From the NCBI RefSeq assembly GCF_014696625.1, contig NZ_JACJQL010000003.1:62001-126000 (forward strand): 64,000 bases of DNA. Direction: 5' to 3'. Below the pieces are notes generated by a model. It was not told the origin of the DNA, searched no databases, and was given only the letters and a program-made list of their open reading frames with translations. The position numbers and the translations under genes are program-made. Below, piece after piece: positions 26,539 to 36,101 of the stretch. Position 1 is the first letter of the stretch. Each line of letters opens with the position of its first letter. The DNA comes from Nostoc parmelioides FACHB-3921. GTDB taxonomy: Bacteria > Cyanobacteriota > Cyanobacteriia > Cyanobacteriales > Nostocaceae.

Positions 26539-27486
26539 CTATTTCCAAGGACGACTAACTTTTTCTAACTCCTGAACTTCCTCATCATTTAACCTCCAAC
26601 CCAAAGCGCCTGCATTTTGCCTTACCTGCTGGGCGGTTTTGACTCCAGCAATGGGAATCACATTACCTTGAGCGATTAACCAGTTTAGGGCAACTTGGGC
26701 GGGAGTGCGATCGTATTTTTCCCCTAAGCTGCGTAGTAAAGATATCACTGGGGCGATTTTTTGCAACCCCTCTTTCTTAAATCTTGGGTCTATACTTCTA
26801 GCACCAGTCGGAACTTCATCACTGTCAGCAGAATATTTTCCTGTAAGTAAACCTTGAGCTAATGGGCTATAAGCCAAAATAGTTACATCTAATTCACGGG
26901 CAGTTGCTACAATGCCCTCAGTTTCTATTTGGCGACTTAGTAAAGAATAGCGGACTTGGTTTACTGCCAAAGGCACACCCCTAGACGCTAATATTTGGTG
27001 AGCTTGACGCATTTGCGATGCTGAGTAATTACTCACACCCACAGCAGCGATTCTCCCCCGCTTCACTTCATCGGCTAGCGTGTTCATTAAGGTTTCTTGA
27101 CTTAACAAAAAAGTAAATGGCCAATGCACCTGATACAAGTCCACACGCTCAAGTTGCAGGCGTTTGAGGCTATCTGTGATGGCATCAGAGACAGACTGGC
27201 CTGAGAATCGCCAAGGTAAGGGGCCAAATTTTGTGGCAATTTGTACAGGTTGTTTTGCCTGTTTTACAAATTGCCCTAATAATTCTTCTGATAGTCCTAG
27301 TCCGTAAACTTCTGCTGTGTCGAAAAAGGTAACACCAGTTTCTAAAGCGGTGGTGAATGCTTCTTGTAACTGTTCTGGGCCGTAGCCATTGCCATAATTC
27401 CAAAACAGCTTATCTCCCCAAGCCCAAGTTCCAATACAAAGGGGTGTAACGGTAGGGCCATTTTTCCCTAAGGTAATTGTTTCCAC
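26539..27486 (-). CDS. Aldo/keto reductase
   Basis: A 315-residue NADPH-dependent oxidoreductase with the TIM-barrel aldo/keto reductase motifs: TFFDTAEVYG (catalytic Asp and Tyr), IATKFG (Lys), VDLYQVHWP (His), VGVSNYSASQM, and the coenzyme-binding end VIPIAGVKTAQQVRQN. The tetrad is complete. Substrate not predictable. Starts with GTG. Flanked by repeats and unlinked to neighbours of obvious related function. Confidence 0.92.
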   Translation of the reverse strand: METITLGKNGPTVTPLCIGTWAWGDKLFWNYGNGYGPEQLQEAFTTALETGVTFFDTAEVYGLGLSEELLGQFVKQAKQPVQIATKFGPLPWRFSGQSVSDAITDSLKRLQLERVDLYQVHWPFTFLLSQETLMNTLADEVKRGRIAAVGVSNYSASQMRQAHQILASRGVPLAVNQVRYSLLSRQIETEGIVATARELDVTILAYSPLAQGLLTGKYSADSDEVPTGARSIDPRFKKEGLQKIAPVISLLRSLGEKYDRTPAQVALNWLIAQGNVIPIAGVKTAQQVRQNAGALGWRLNDEEVQELEKVSRPWK

Positions 27487-27607
27487 GATCGCCAGATTTA
27501 ATTTAGTTACATTTCTTTACTGTTTTAGTGTAACGCTGGCAAAGTGAAAGGTGTGGGGGTGTAAGGGTTTAGGGGTGATGAGGCTATTACTCTTGCACCC
27601 ATTGGCC

Positions 27608-28660
27608 TTAGGCTACCTGAAAATTATCGGCTTCCTCCACTAGCTCATAACCATGAGTTAGCCTTTCAGTGGCTTTGTCAATCAAATCTAAACCTTGTTG
27701 GACTGTTTCAATTACACTTAACTGTCCACGCAACTCAGCCGCACCGACGAAACCTTTGGCATACCAAGTCATGTGCTTGCGGGCTTGACGAACGCCGCGA
27801 TCGCCTTTATATTCCCATAAGGCTTGTAAGTGATCTCTAGCACATTCCAAACGTTGAATTGGGGTTGGTGCTGGCAAGAGTTCACCAGTCTTTAAGAAAT
27901 GGTCAATTTCCCCCACCAAAAACGGATAACCCAAAGTCCCACGGGAACACATCACACCATCAGCACCCGTTTCTTCTAAACATTTCACCGCCGATGCTAC
28001 AGAAAATATATCGCCATTACCAATCACGGGGATGGAAAGTATTTCTTTGACACGGGCTATCCATTCCCAACGAGCGTTACCATTGTAACCTTGAGCGCGG
28101 GTGCGTCCATGCACTGTAATCATTTGCGCTCCCGCATCTTCCATGCGCTTGGCAAAATCGAGAATGGTAATTTCTCTGTCATTCCAGCCAATCCGGGTTT
28201 TGACAGTGACCGGCACATTAACAGCTTTTACTACTTCCCGCACAATGGCTTCTGCAACTTCCGGCTGTCGTAGTAAAGAAGAGCCACCGCCGTTTTTGGT
28301 AATTTTATTTACCGGACACCCCATATTGATATCAATCGTATCAGCGCCTTCCGCAACGGCTTTGATTGCTGCTTCTGCTAAGAAATCGGGACGACAGTCA
28401 AACAGCTGAATACTGATTGGTCGTTCGTTGGGGTCTACTTCCATAATTTTTGGTAACTGCTGAACGTAGTGTAAACCCGTAGCATTCACCATTTCCGTGT
28501 ACATCATCGAATCTGGTGCATAGCGACGTACTAGACGACGAAACACCATATCTGTCACCCCCGACAAAGGCGACTGAAGGACTCGGCTTTTAACTACGAA
28601 TGAGCCGATTTTTAGGGGTTGAGAAAGTCTAGATTGTAGACTGGGGGACAGAGTAACCAT
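27608..28660 (-). CDS. dusB: tRNA-dihydrouridine synthase (DusB-like)
   Basis: An FMN enzyme that reduces uridine to dihydrouridine in tRNA. The 350-residue protein has the flavin and substrate motifs LQSPLSGVTDMVFRRL, NMGCPVNKI (catalytic Cys), VTVKTRIGW, TVHGRTRAQGYNG and VIGNGDIFS. I use the ATG at 28660 (MVTLSPSLQSRLSQPLKIG) over a TTG seven codons earlier. A long heptamer repeat array lies directly upstream. Confidence 0.94.
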   Translation of the reverse strand: MVTLSPSLQSRLSQPLKIGSFVVKSRVLQSPLSGVTDMVFRRLVRRYAPDSMMYTEMVNATGLHYVQQLPKIMEVDPNERPISIQLFDCRPDFLAEAAIKAVAEGADTIDINMGCPVNKITKNGGGSSLLRQPEVAEAIVREVVKAVNVPVTVKTRIGWNDREITILDFAKRMEDAGAQMITVHGRTRAQGYNGNARWEWIARVKEILSIPVIGNGDIFSVASAVKCLEETGADGVMCSRGTLGYPFLVGEIDHFLKTGELLPAPTPIQRLECARDHLQALWEYKGDRGVRQARKHMTWYAKGFVGAAELRGQLSVIETVQQGLDLIDKATERLTHGYELVEEADNFQVA

Positions 28661-28689
28661 AGAGGCAATTGAAAATACCAAATCAATCT

Positions 28690-28852
28690 TAACTGTTGAC
28701 TGTTGACTGTTGACTGTTGACTATTGACTGTTGACTATTGACTGTTGACTATTGACTGTTGACTATTGACTGTTGACTATTGACTGTTGACTGTTGACTG
28801 TTGACTGTTGACTATTGACTGTTGACTGTTGACTGTTGACTGTTGACTGTTA
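28690..28852. repeat. Long heptamer array TTGACTG/TTGACTA
   Basis: About 23 tandem heptamers, mostly TTGACTG with interspersed TTGACTA. The array fills nearly the whole space between dusB and the metallo-hydrolase gene and ends at the stop codon of the latter. Noncoding STRR. Confidence 0.9.
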
Positions 28853-29746
28853 AGTGTTGAATGTTAGAAATTGACGCTCATCAGTCATTAACTCAATACA
28901 CTTGTGCATCTGCTGACGCATTGTCTCAACGTCAGTATGAAAGCGCCGCCCATGTCCTGGTAATACCCACTCAAATGAGTAATCAGCTAATCGGCGCATG
29001 GACTTAATTTGTTCTGCCCAAGAATACCAGCATACATCATGAAATGCGGTCAATTGTTGCCGAGTTTCCGACCATGCAAGATGATCACCCGTAAACAAGA
29101 ACTTGTTTTTGTATAGTAAAACTGTGTGTCCTTTAGTGTGTCCAGGAACGGGAATGATTAATATATCTGGTTGTAAAGTAAATGTTTCCGAACCAGTTAA
29201 TTGTATTTCTACATTCCGAGTTTCCGCAGAAATTTCATCAGCGTGCAAGATACGCTGACAGTGAAAATGTTCAGCAAATTTTTGATGATCAGCTACATCA
29301 TCCTGGTGAGTTAAATACATATATTGAATTCCCCCCATCGCCTCTATTTGTTTTACTAAAGGCGGCGTAAATCGAGGAGAATCTACTAAAATGTTTCCTT
29401 CTGGCTGTTGAATTAAATAACTAGCAGCACCATAAGATTTTTCCGAATGATAGCCGCAGTGATAAATATTTTCAGCCACTAAAATAGGAAAACTCTCCTG
29501 GGCAATTTTGATATCTTTGGGTTTTTCAACTGTGCCGATAGAACTGGTGGGGCAAGATAAAAGTGCTTGCAGTGCTGCTAATCTTTCTGTTTCGTTTGTG
29601 GGTTGATGATATACTGCCGACATTTCATCAACACGATGAAAAACTGCTGGTGTCATCCAGCGACAGGTATCACAATCAATGCAGGTAGTATCTACATAAA
29701 AATCGCCGTTAGTATTTTGGGGGCGACGAAGATTTACATGAGCCAT
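28850..29746 (-). CDS. Ferredoxin-metallo-beta-lactamase fusion
   Basis: A 298-residue protein. The N-terminus carries a single [4Fe-4S] ferredoxin-like module: Cys22, Cys25, Cys28 (TCIDCDTCRW) and Cys65 (SCPTSS). The rest is a metallo-beta-lactamase fold with THQDDVADH (in place of HxHxDH), PGHTKGHTVLL, FTGDHL and LPGHGR. The metal ligands thus follow the variant HxDD..DH pattern. Reaction unknown; an Fe-S electron-transfer partner to a hydrolase or oxygen-reducing di-iron site is an inference. The final residues TFNT and the stop codon border a heptamer repeat array. ATG start. Confidence 0.9.
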   Translation of the reverse strand: MAHVNLRRPQNTNGDFYVDTTCIDCDTCRWMTPAVFHRVDEMSAVYHQPTNETERLAALQALLSCPTSSIGTVEKPKDIKIAQESFPILVAENIYHCGYHSEKSYGAASYLIQQPEGNILVDSPRFTPPLVKQIEAMGGIQYMYLTHQDDVADHQKFAEHFHCQRILHADEISAETRNVEIQLTGSETFTLQPDILIIPVPGHTKGHTVLLYKNKFLFTGDHLAWSETRQQLTAFHDVCWYSWAEQIKSMRRLADYSFEWVLPGHGRRFHTDVETMRQQMHKCIELMTDERQFLTFNT

Positions 29747-29986
29747 AATACACCTCTGTTTGCCAAGCTAATTGCTAGGCTGGTAATTCAAGCTGATGTC
29801 ACAAGCCTAACAAAAATCACTTCCAACTAAGCTGTTACGCATTTAAATTGTATATTTCGCACTCAGGTTGTCAAAAGTCCAAAGTCCACAGTCCAAGCTA
29901 GCCTTTGACTCTGGACTCTTGACTATGGACAGCCCTGACGCAAGAATATTTGATTTAGGTGCGTATCACCTTATCAGCATCACTAA

Positions 29987-30113
29987 TAAGTTAATGCGCG
30001 CCCAAATTGCATAACTATTAATAAGGGCTGTTAACTGTTGACTGTTGACTGTCAACGGTTAACAGTTAACAGCCCTCACGATGGATTACGCAATTTAAAA
30101 GCAGAATAGCTTA
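29987..30113 (-). repeat. MITE-like palindromic element, copy A
   Basis: On the minus strand this copy begins TAAGCTATTCTGCTTTTAAA and ends with TTATGCAATTT...CGCGCATTAACTTA. The ends form imperfect inverted repeats of about 29 bases, and the centre is a TTAACTG/TTGACTG palindrome. Related copies lie at 38637-38874 and 54425-54538. It encodes nothing. Confidence 0.85.
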
Positions 30114-30130
30114 GTTCGCCAACCCAACTG

Positions 30131-30236
30131 ACTAGTACCGCAAGGCGGAATTCAAAATTCAAAATTCAAAATGAATACAGCGTAAGCGTTTCGTTAGTTT
30201 AGAATGGTCTGCTTATTTACGCTGTGCTGTACTAGC
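30131..30236. repeat. Small inverted-repeat element with heptamer core
   Basis: Outer CTAGTA / TACTAG and inner ACAGCGTAA / TTACGCTGT inverted repeats enclose an AATTCAAA heptamer run and about 30 unique bases. It lies between MITE copy A and the 21-bp array. Noncoding. Confidence 0.6.
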
Positions 30237-30241
30237 GCGTC

Positions 30242-30572
30242 TCATCCGCGAGTATTAAAGACTCGTCCGCGAATATCAAAGACTCGTCCGTGAGTATTAA
30301 AGACTTGTCCACGAATATCAAAGACTTGTCCACGAATATCAAAGACTCGTCCGCGAGTATTAAAGACTCGTCCGCGAATATCAAAGACTCGTCCGCGAAT
30401 ATCAAAGACTCGTCCGCGAATATCAAAGACTCATCCGCGAGTATTAAAGACTCGTCTGCGAGTATTAAAGACTCATCCGCGAGTATTAAAGACTCATCCG
30501 CGAGTATCAAAGACTCATCCGCGAATATCAAAGACTCATCCGCGAATATCAAAGACTCGTCCGCAAATATTA
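30242..30572. repeat. 21-bp tandem array, 15 full copies plus a partial copy
   Basis: The unit is TCGTCCGCGAATATCAAAGAC. Fifteen uninterrupted units run to 30556, then a partial one. All differences between the full units are transitions (at unit positions 2, 3, 6, 7, 8, 11 and 15); I see no indel or transversion. Because the period is a multiple of three and contains no stop, both strands stay open: the plus frame reads repeated IKDSSAN, the minus frame repeated LIFADES. Neither frame has a ribosome-binding site or ATG, so I do not call a gene, but a repeat protein cannot be excluded. Confidence 0.9.
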
Positions 30573-30851
30573 GCAACTGATGTTACTCAAGTGAGGCACA
30601 CTGAAAAGAGCAGCACTAGTTCTACGTTTCTTTGACTATTGAAGTATTAACTCTGGGGATGGGGTATTAAACCAGATCCTTTCAACAACTGATACGCGCA
30701 GCGCAACCAAAAGAATAGTTTTTGTATTTCTTAATACAAACTATCTAGTATTTACACTCCAGATATTAGTATTTAGGATAAAAATATTAGAAGATAACTA
30801 TAGTATCTGTTGTAATTGACGATTAACTAATAGTAACCATTTTAATGCTCT

Positions 30852-33800
30852 ATGCAATCTCTACCTCAACTTCTCTGGCCACAATGCTTAGAGTCAGTTA
30901 TTGACCTTTCGCCACTGACGGTTGAGCCGGAAATGCCATTGTCGGATGCAATTTCCCAAATGGCAAAGCAAGGTGCTGCTATTGTTGTGGTTGCCAATAC
31001 TCAGATATTAGGGTGGCTATCAGAAAGAGATGTGGTAAAGCTGGTAGCCTTGGGTGTTGACTTGCAGACCACTACAATTTCGCAGGTGATGAACACCTCA
31101 ATCATATTTTTCCAGGTTGGACAATTGGAGGATATAGGGGCAATTATTTCTCTGTTACGTCAACATCAATCAAGTTGTTTGTTAGTGGTTGATGAACAAG
31201 AGCAACTAATGGGAACAATTACATCTGAAAGTATTTATCAAGCTGTGGGAGCAGCAACGGAGTTGAATAGCCAAGAAGAACCAGAAATCTCACAGCAAGA
31301 TTTTCAGTTGCTTAAGTCAGCAGTGGTTAATCCTCAAGATGCCATTTGGCCTAGTGAAGAGAGCCTGTGGTGTGTGGCTAATACTGCATCAATATTAATT
31401 TGGATATCAGCAGCAGATACGTCGTGTATTTTTTTCAACAAACCTTGGTTAGAGTTGACAGGCAGTACCCTAGAACAAGAAATAGGTAAAAGTTGGTCAG
31501 ACAGGTTGCATCCAGAGGATTTACAAGGTTTTTTAGATGCTTACTTACCAGCTTTTTATACTCATCAGTTTTTCTCGGTGGAATATCGCTTACTAGGAGT
31601 GGATGGAGAATACCTTTGGCTACTAAATATTGGGGTTCCCAAATTTACATCTAATGGTGATTTTGCTGGTTATATTAATTCTTGTATAGATATTACTGAA
31701 CACAAGCAATACTTTGCTGCATTAGAGGAGAGTACAAACAGGCTGAAACTAGCACTAGAGGCGACCAACACAATTTACTGGGAGCGAAATCTTAGTAATG
31801 ACCAGTTATTCTTTCTCAATCCTGTTGTTGAATTTGGAGATAGTGAAGGATTAACTAATAGCAAGGTTCTAACCTTTTTTCATCCAGAGGACAGGGAAAG
31901 AGTGGATAAGGCTGCACAAGAAGCGATCGCCAATTGTAGTTGTTTAGAAATAGAACATCGGCTGCCAGTTGCAGGAGAACCATCTAAATATAAATGGTTT
32001 CTCTCAAAATCTACAGTTCTCACGGACACAACAGGTAAACCTTCGCGGATGATTGGCATTTCCACGGATATTACCGACCGAGTGGAGGCACAAGACGCAC
32101 TAGAACAAGCCAACCAAGAGTTAGAAAGGCGAGTGGCAAAGCGCACCTTAGCTTTACGGAAAGCAAATAGACAACTGCTGGCGGAAATTAGCGATCGCCA
32201 AATTGCTCAAGAGCAACTACGGCAATCTCAACAAATGTTGCAATTAGTTATGGATACTATTCCGCATGGTGTTTTTTGGAAAGATCGAAATTCTGTCTTT
32301 TTGGGCTGTAATCGTAACTTTGCCATTATGGTAGGTTATGAGCATCCAGAAAATCTGATAGGTAAAACCGACTATGATTTTCTCATAAATCCACAGAATG
32401 CAGACTTTTACCGCCAATGTGACGCTAGGGTCATAGAAACAAATAACCCTGAATATCACATTATTGAACCCATACTGACACCGGATGGGCAACAAATTTG
32501 GCTAGAAACAAATAAAGTTCCTCTTCATGACCCTGAAGGTAATGTGGTTGGTGTTCTCGGCACCTTGGAAGATATTACTGAACGCAAACAAGTACAAGAA
32601 GCTTTGGAAAAAAGCGAAGAAAGGTTTCGATTTTTGGCAGAATCTATTCCGCAACAGGTATGGATAGCTCAACCAGACGGATACATTGAATATGTCAACC
32701 AACGCACCCTGGAATATTTTAGTAATGTACCAGAATCCATACTAGGCTGGAAATGGCAGCAATGGATACATCCAGAGGATCGCCCCCGTTGCTTGGAAAT
32801 TTGGCAGCATTGTGTAACCACTGGTGAACCCTTAGATGTAGAATTTCGGTGGTTTAGGACGACGGATCAAAGCTATCGCTGGCACATAGGACGTGCGTTA
32901 CCACTACGCGATTCTCAAGGTAATATCATCAATTGGTTTGGTACAAATACAGATATTGATGATCGCAAACGGGCAGAAGAAGCCCTGGCAGAAAGGGTAA
33001 AATTGTCAGACTTTCGCTCAGACGTTGATACAATTCTCACTCAAAGTTATACCTTACAGGACTTAATGCGCGGCTCTGCTGATGCAGTAGTTAAACATCT
33101 CAATGCCGCCTTTGCCAGAATCTGGATACTCAATAAACAAGAAAATGTCCTGGAATTACAAGTCAGTTCGGGGACGTACACCCACATAGATGGGTCTCAT
33201 AGATGTATACCAGTCGGTCAATACAAAATCGGTTTAATCGCCCAACAAGGAAAGGCTCACTTCACCAATTCTGTACAAACAGATCCGCTTATCAGTAATC
33301 CAGAGTGGGCCCAGCAAGAAGGAATGGTTGCTTTTGCTGGTTATCCCTTGATTGTGGAAAATGAGACATTAGGCGTGATTGCCATGTTTTCCTGTCAAGC
33401 AGTGAGTGAATCTCGTTTCCAAGCTTTGGGGATTGCAGCTAATCAGATTGCCATTGGTATCAAGCGTCAACAAACGGAAGCAGCTCTCAGACATAGCGAA
33501 GAAAGATTCCGCAATTTAGTGGAAACTAGTAGTGATTGGGTATGGGAAGTTGATGAAAACGCTATCTATACCTACGTTAGTCCTAAAGCTAAAGATATTT
33601 TAGGTTACGAACCACGAGAATTATTAGGTAAAAGTCCCTTAGACATCATGCCACCAACAGAAGCAGAACGTGTCATGAATATCTTTAGTTCTATTATTGC
33701 AGTACAAAAGCCTTTTAAATGTCTTGAGAACACCAATGTTCATAAAGATGGTCGTTTAGTTGTTCTCGAAACTAGTGGAGTGCCGGTTTTTGATGCGACG

Positions 33801-36101
33801 GGGAAATTTTGTGGTTATCGCGGGATGGATCGAGATATCACTGCTCGTAAGGAAGTGGAAACGAATTTATACCAAACTCAACAGCAGTTACAAGTAATTT
33901 TGGATAACTCCCCAGCCATAATTTATGTTATGGATTTGCAAAATCGGTTTATCTTAGTCAACCGACAGTATGAACAACTATTCCACACCACTCAATCCGA
34001 AATTGTAGGCAAAAGTGTATATGAGACTTGGCCTGATGATATTGCTCATCAATATGCCATTAACAACCGTCAAGTGATTACCACTGGTATGGCTATAGAA
34101 GTTGAAGAAGTGGTTCCCCAAGAAGATGGATTACATACATATTTAAGTATTAAGTTTCCTTTAAAAGACCGCAATGGCACCATTTATGCGATGTGTGGCA
34201 TTTCTACAGACATTACAGAGCGTAAATCAGCAGAAGATTCGCTTCTCCGTTTCCGCAAAGCAATGGAAAGTACGAGTGATGCCATTATCTTTGGTGATAT
34301 TTTTAATATCAGTAATTATGCTAACCCCAGTTTTCAGGAATTATACGATTATAATCTAGAGCAATTACAAGCGGCTGGGGGGGTATGCACAATTTTCCAG
34401 GAGCCTCAAAAGCAACAAGAAATAATGGCTAGGGTGATGCAAGGGGAATCTTGGCGGGGTGAATTGGCCATGCGATCGCGCAATGGCTGTTTATTACAAG
34501 TTGATCTGAGGGCAGATGCCATTAAAGACAGCAATGGTAAAATCATAGGTACTGTATGTATTCATACAGACATCACCAAACGCCAGCAGGTAGAAGAAGG
34601 TTTAAAATTACGCGATCGGGCGATCGATGCTAGCAGCAATGGCATCATTATTGCTGATGCTAGCACTCCCAGCAGACCCATTATCTATGTGAATCCTGCC
34701 TTTGAGCGCATGACCGGCTACTCTTCAGACGAAGTGATAGGACAAAACTTCCGTTTATTCCAAAGTGCAGATATCGATCAACTAGGATTACGAGAACTGA
34801 GTGCGGCTATGCAGGCAGGTAAAGCTTGCACTGTGGTTCTCCGCAACTATCGCAAAGATGGCAGCCTCTTATGGAATGAGTTGAACATCTCCCCTGTTTA
34901 TGATCAAAATGGTCAACTTACCCACTACATCGGTATTCAAACAGATATCACAGAGCGTAAACAAGCAGAAACAGCACTACTCGTCAGCCAACAGCGACTA
35001 CAATATTTACTGACATCTAGTCCTGGTGTGATTTATACCAGTAAAACTTGTGGAGATTTTGGCAATATTTTTGTTAGTGACAACATCACCACCATAACTG
35101 GTTATAAAGCCCAAGAATTTACAGAAAATTCCGACTTTCGGTCTACTCATATCCACCCAGAAGACGCACCAGCAGTCTTGAAAAAACTTTCAAGCGTCTT
35201 AGAGGCGGAAACTTACAAATTAGAATATCGATTTTTACACAAAGATGGGACATATCATTGGTTATACGACCAAGGACGAATGGTGAAAGATGACACAAAT
35301 AATCCAGTGGAAATGGTCGGTTACTTGATAGATATTACAGACCGCAAACAACTCGAAGAATACTTAAAAGTAGCACTCGAAAAAGAGAAAGAGTTGAGCG
35401 AACTTAAATCTCGCTTCGTCTCCATGACTTCCCACGAATTTCGCACGCCGTTAAGTACGATTTTATCTTCTTCTGAATTACTAGAACACTACCGCCACAA
35501 ATGGACAGAGGAAAAACAACTCACCCATCTACATCGTATTCAAACTGCCGTCAAGCGGATGACGGAAATGTTAAATGACATTTTAATCATTGGTAAGGCA
35601 GAAGCAGGGAAACTAGAGTTTATGCCTAGACCCCTCGATGTCGTCGCCTATTGTCGAAATTTAGTGGAAGAAATCCAGCTAAACCTGAATAATAAGCAAG
35701 TTGATTTTATCAGTGAACATCAATCCATGTTATGTTGCATGGATGAAAAATTATTAGGACACATTCTTATTAACTTAATTTCTAATGCGATCAAATATTC
35801 TCCAGCCAACAGTACTGTTCAAGTTAAATTTTATTGTCGAGATCAATGTGCAGTCTTTGAAGTTCAAGATTGGGGTATTGGTATCCCAGAAGAAGATATT
35901 ACACACTTATTTGAATCATTTTATCGAGCCAAGAATGTTGGCAATATCTTAGGTACAGGTTTAGGATTAGCAATTGTCAAAAAATGTGTAGATATTCATG
36001 AAGGTGAAATATCTGTTGTCAGTAGCTCAGAAGTTGGTACTCTATTTACTGTGAATATTCCTTTAAAACAACAAATAAACGAAGAGGTCAAAAATGATTA
36101 A
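30852..36101 (+). CDS. Giant multi-sensor histidine kinase (CBS, nine PAS, GAF)
   Basis: A 1749-residue soluble kinase. Order: a CBS pair (about 25-135); PAS1 (170-285); PAS2 (300-415); a coiled coil (417-460); PAS3 (462-580); PAS4 (590-712); GAF (717-880); PAS5 (886-1001); PAS6 (1012-1128); PAS7 (1131-1247); PAS8 (1251-1372, LOV-like); PAS9 (1379-1499); HisKA with phospho-acceptor His1528 in MTSHEFRTPL; and an ATPase domain with NLISNAIKYS, DWGIGIP and GTGLGLAI. There are no membrane segments, so signals are cytoplasmic (nucleotides at CBS, cofactors at PAS/GAF). Most PAS units end in DITxRK, the usual linker. Its 3' end overlaps the receiver-EAL gene by 8 bases, which suggests they act together. 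Confidence 0.93.
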   Translation: MQSLPQLLWPQCLESVIDLSPLTVEPEMPLSDAISQMAKQGAAIVVVANTQILGWLSERDVVKLVALGVDLQTTTISQVMNTSIIFFQVGQLEDIGAIISLLRQHQSSCLLVVDEQEQLMGTITSESIYQAVGAATELNSQEEPEISQQDFQLLKSAVVNPQDAIWPSEESLWCVANTASILIWISAADTSCIFFNKPWLELTGSTLEQEIGKSWSDRLHPEDLQGFLDAYLPAFYTHQFFSVEYRLLGVDGEYLWLLNIGVPKFTSNGDFAGYINSCIDITEHKQYFAALEESTNRLKLALEATNTIYWERNLSNDQLFFLNPVVEFGDSEGLTNSKVLTFFHPEDRERVDKAAQEAIANCSCLEIEHRLPVAGEPSKYKWFLSKSTVLTDTTGKPSRMIGISTDITDRVEAQDALEQANQELERRVAKRTLALRKANRQLLAEISDRQIAQEQLRQSQQMLQLVMDTIPHGVFWKDRNSVFLGCNRNFAIMVGYEHPENLIGKTDYDFLINPQNADFYRQCDARVIETNNPEYHIIEPILTPDGQQIWLETNKVPLHDPEGNVVGVLGTLEDITERKQVQEALEKSEERFRFLAESIPQQVWIAQPDGYIEYVNQRTLEYFSNVPESILGWKWQQWIHPEDRPRCLEIWQHCVTTGEPLDVEFRWFRTTDQSYRWHIGRALPLRDSQGNIINWFGTNTDIDDRKRAEEALAERVKLSDFRSDVDTILTQSYTLQDLMRGSADAVVKHLNAAFARIWILNKQENVLELQVSSGTYTHIDGSHRCIPVGQYKIGLIAQQGKAHFTNSVQTDPLISNPEWAQQEGMVAFAGYPLIVENETLGVIAMFSCQAVSESRFQALGIAANQIAIGIKRQQTEAALRHSEERFRNLVETSSDWVWEVDENAIYTYVSPKAKDILGYEPRELLGKSPLDIMPPTEAERVMNIFSSIIAVQKPFKCLENTNVHKDGRLVVLETSGVPVFDATGKFCGYRGMDRDITARKEVETNLYQTQQQLQVILDNSPAIIYVMDLQNRFILVNRQYEQLFHTTQSEIVGKSVYETWPDDIAHQYAINNRQVITTGMAIEVEEVVPQEDGLHTYLSIKFPLKDRNGTIYAMCGISTDITERKSAEDSLLRFRKAMESTSDAIIFGDIFNISNYANPSFQELYDYNLEQLQAAGGVCTIFQEPQKQQEIMARVMQGESWRGELAMRSRNGCLLQVDLRADAIKDSNGKIIGTVCIHTDITKRQQVEEGLKLRDRAIDASSNGIIIADASTPSRPIIYVNPAFERMTGYSSDEVIGQNFRLFQSADIDQLGLRELSAAMQAGKACTVVLRNYRKDGSLLWNELNISPVYDQNGQLTHYIGIQTDITERKQAETALLVSQQRLQYLLTSSPGVIYTSKTCGDFGNIFVSDNITTITGYKAQEFTENSDFRSTHIHPEDAPAVLKKLSSVLEAETYKLEYRFLHKDGTYHWLYDQGRMVKDDTNNPVEMVGYLIDITDRKQLEEYLKVALEKEKELSELKSRFVSMTSHEFRTPLSTILSSSELLEHYRHKWTEEKQLTHLHRIQTAVKRMTEMLNDILIIGKAEAGKLEFMPRPLDVVAYCRNLVEEIQLNLNNKQVDFISEHQSMLCCMDEKLLGHILINLISNAIKYSPANSTVQVKFYCRDQCAVFEVQDWGIGIPEEDITHLFESFYRAKNVGNILGTGLGLAIVKKCVDIHEGEISVVSSSEVGTLFTVNIPLKQQINEEVKND

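Noticed and set aside
28690..28852. CRISPR-like array
   Set aside because: The heptamers are contiguous with no spacers, and there are no cas genes. The same holds for the 21-bp array.
30232..30580. Repeat-protein genes on both strands of the 21-bp array
   Set aside because: The open frames follow from a stop-free unit whose length is a multiple of three. Neither strand has an ATG or ribosome-binding site, and synonymous and non-synonymous changes occur in both frames.
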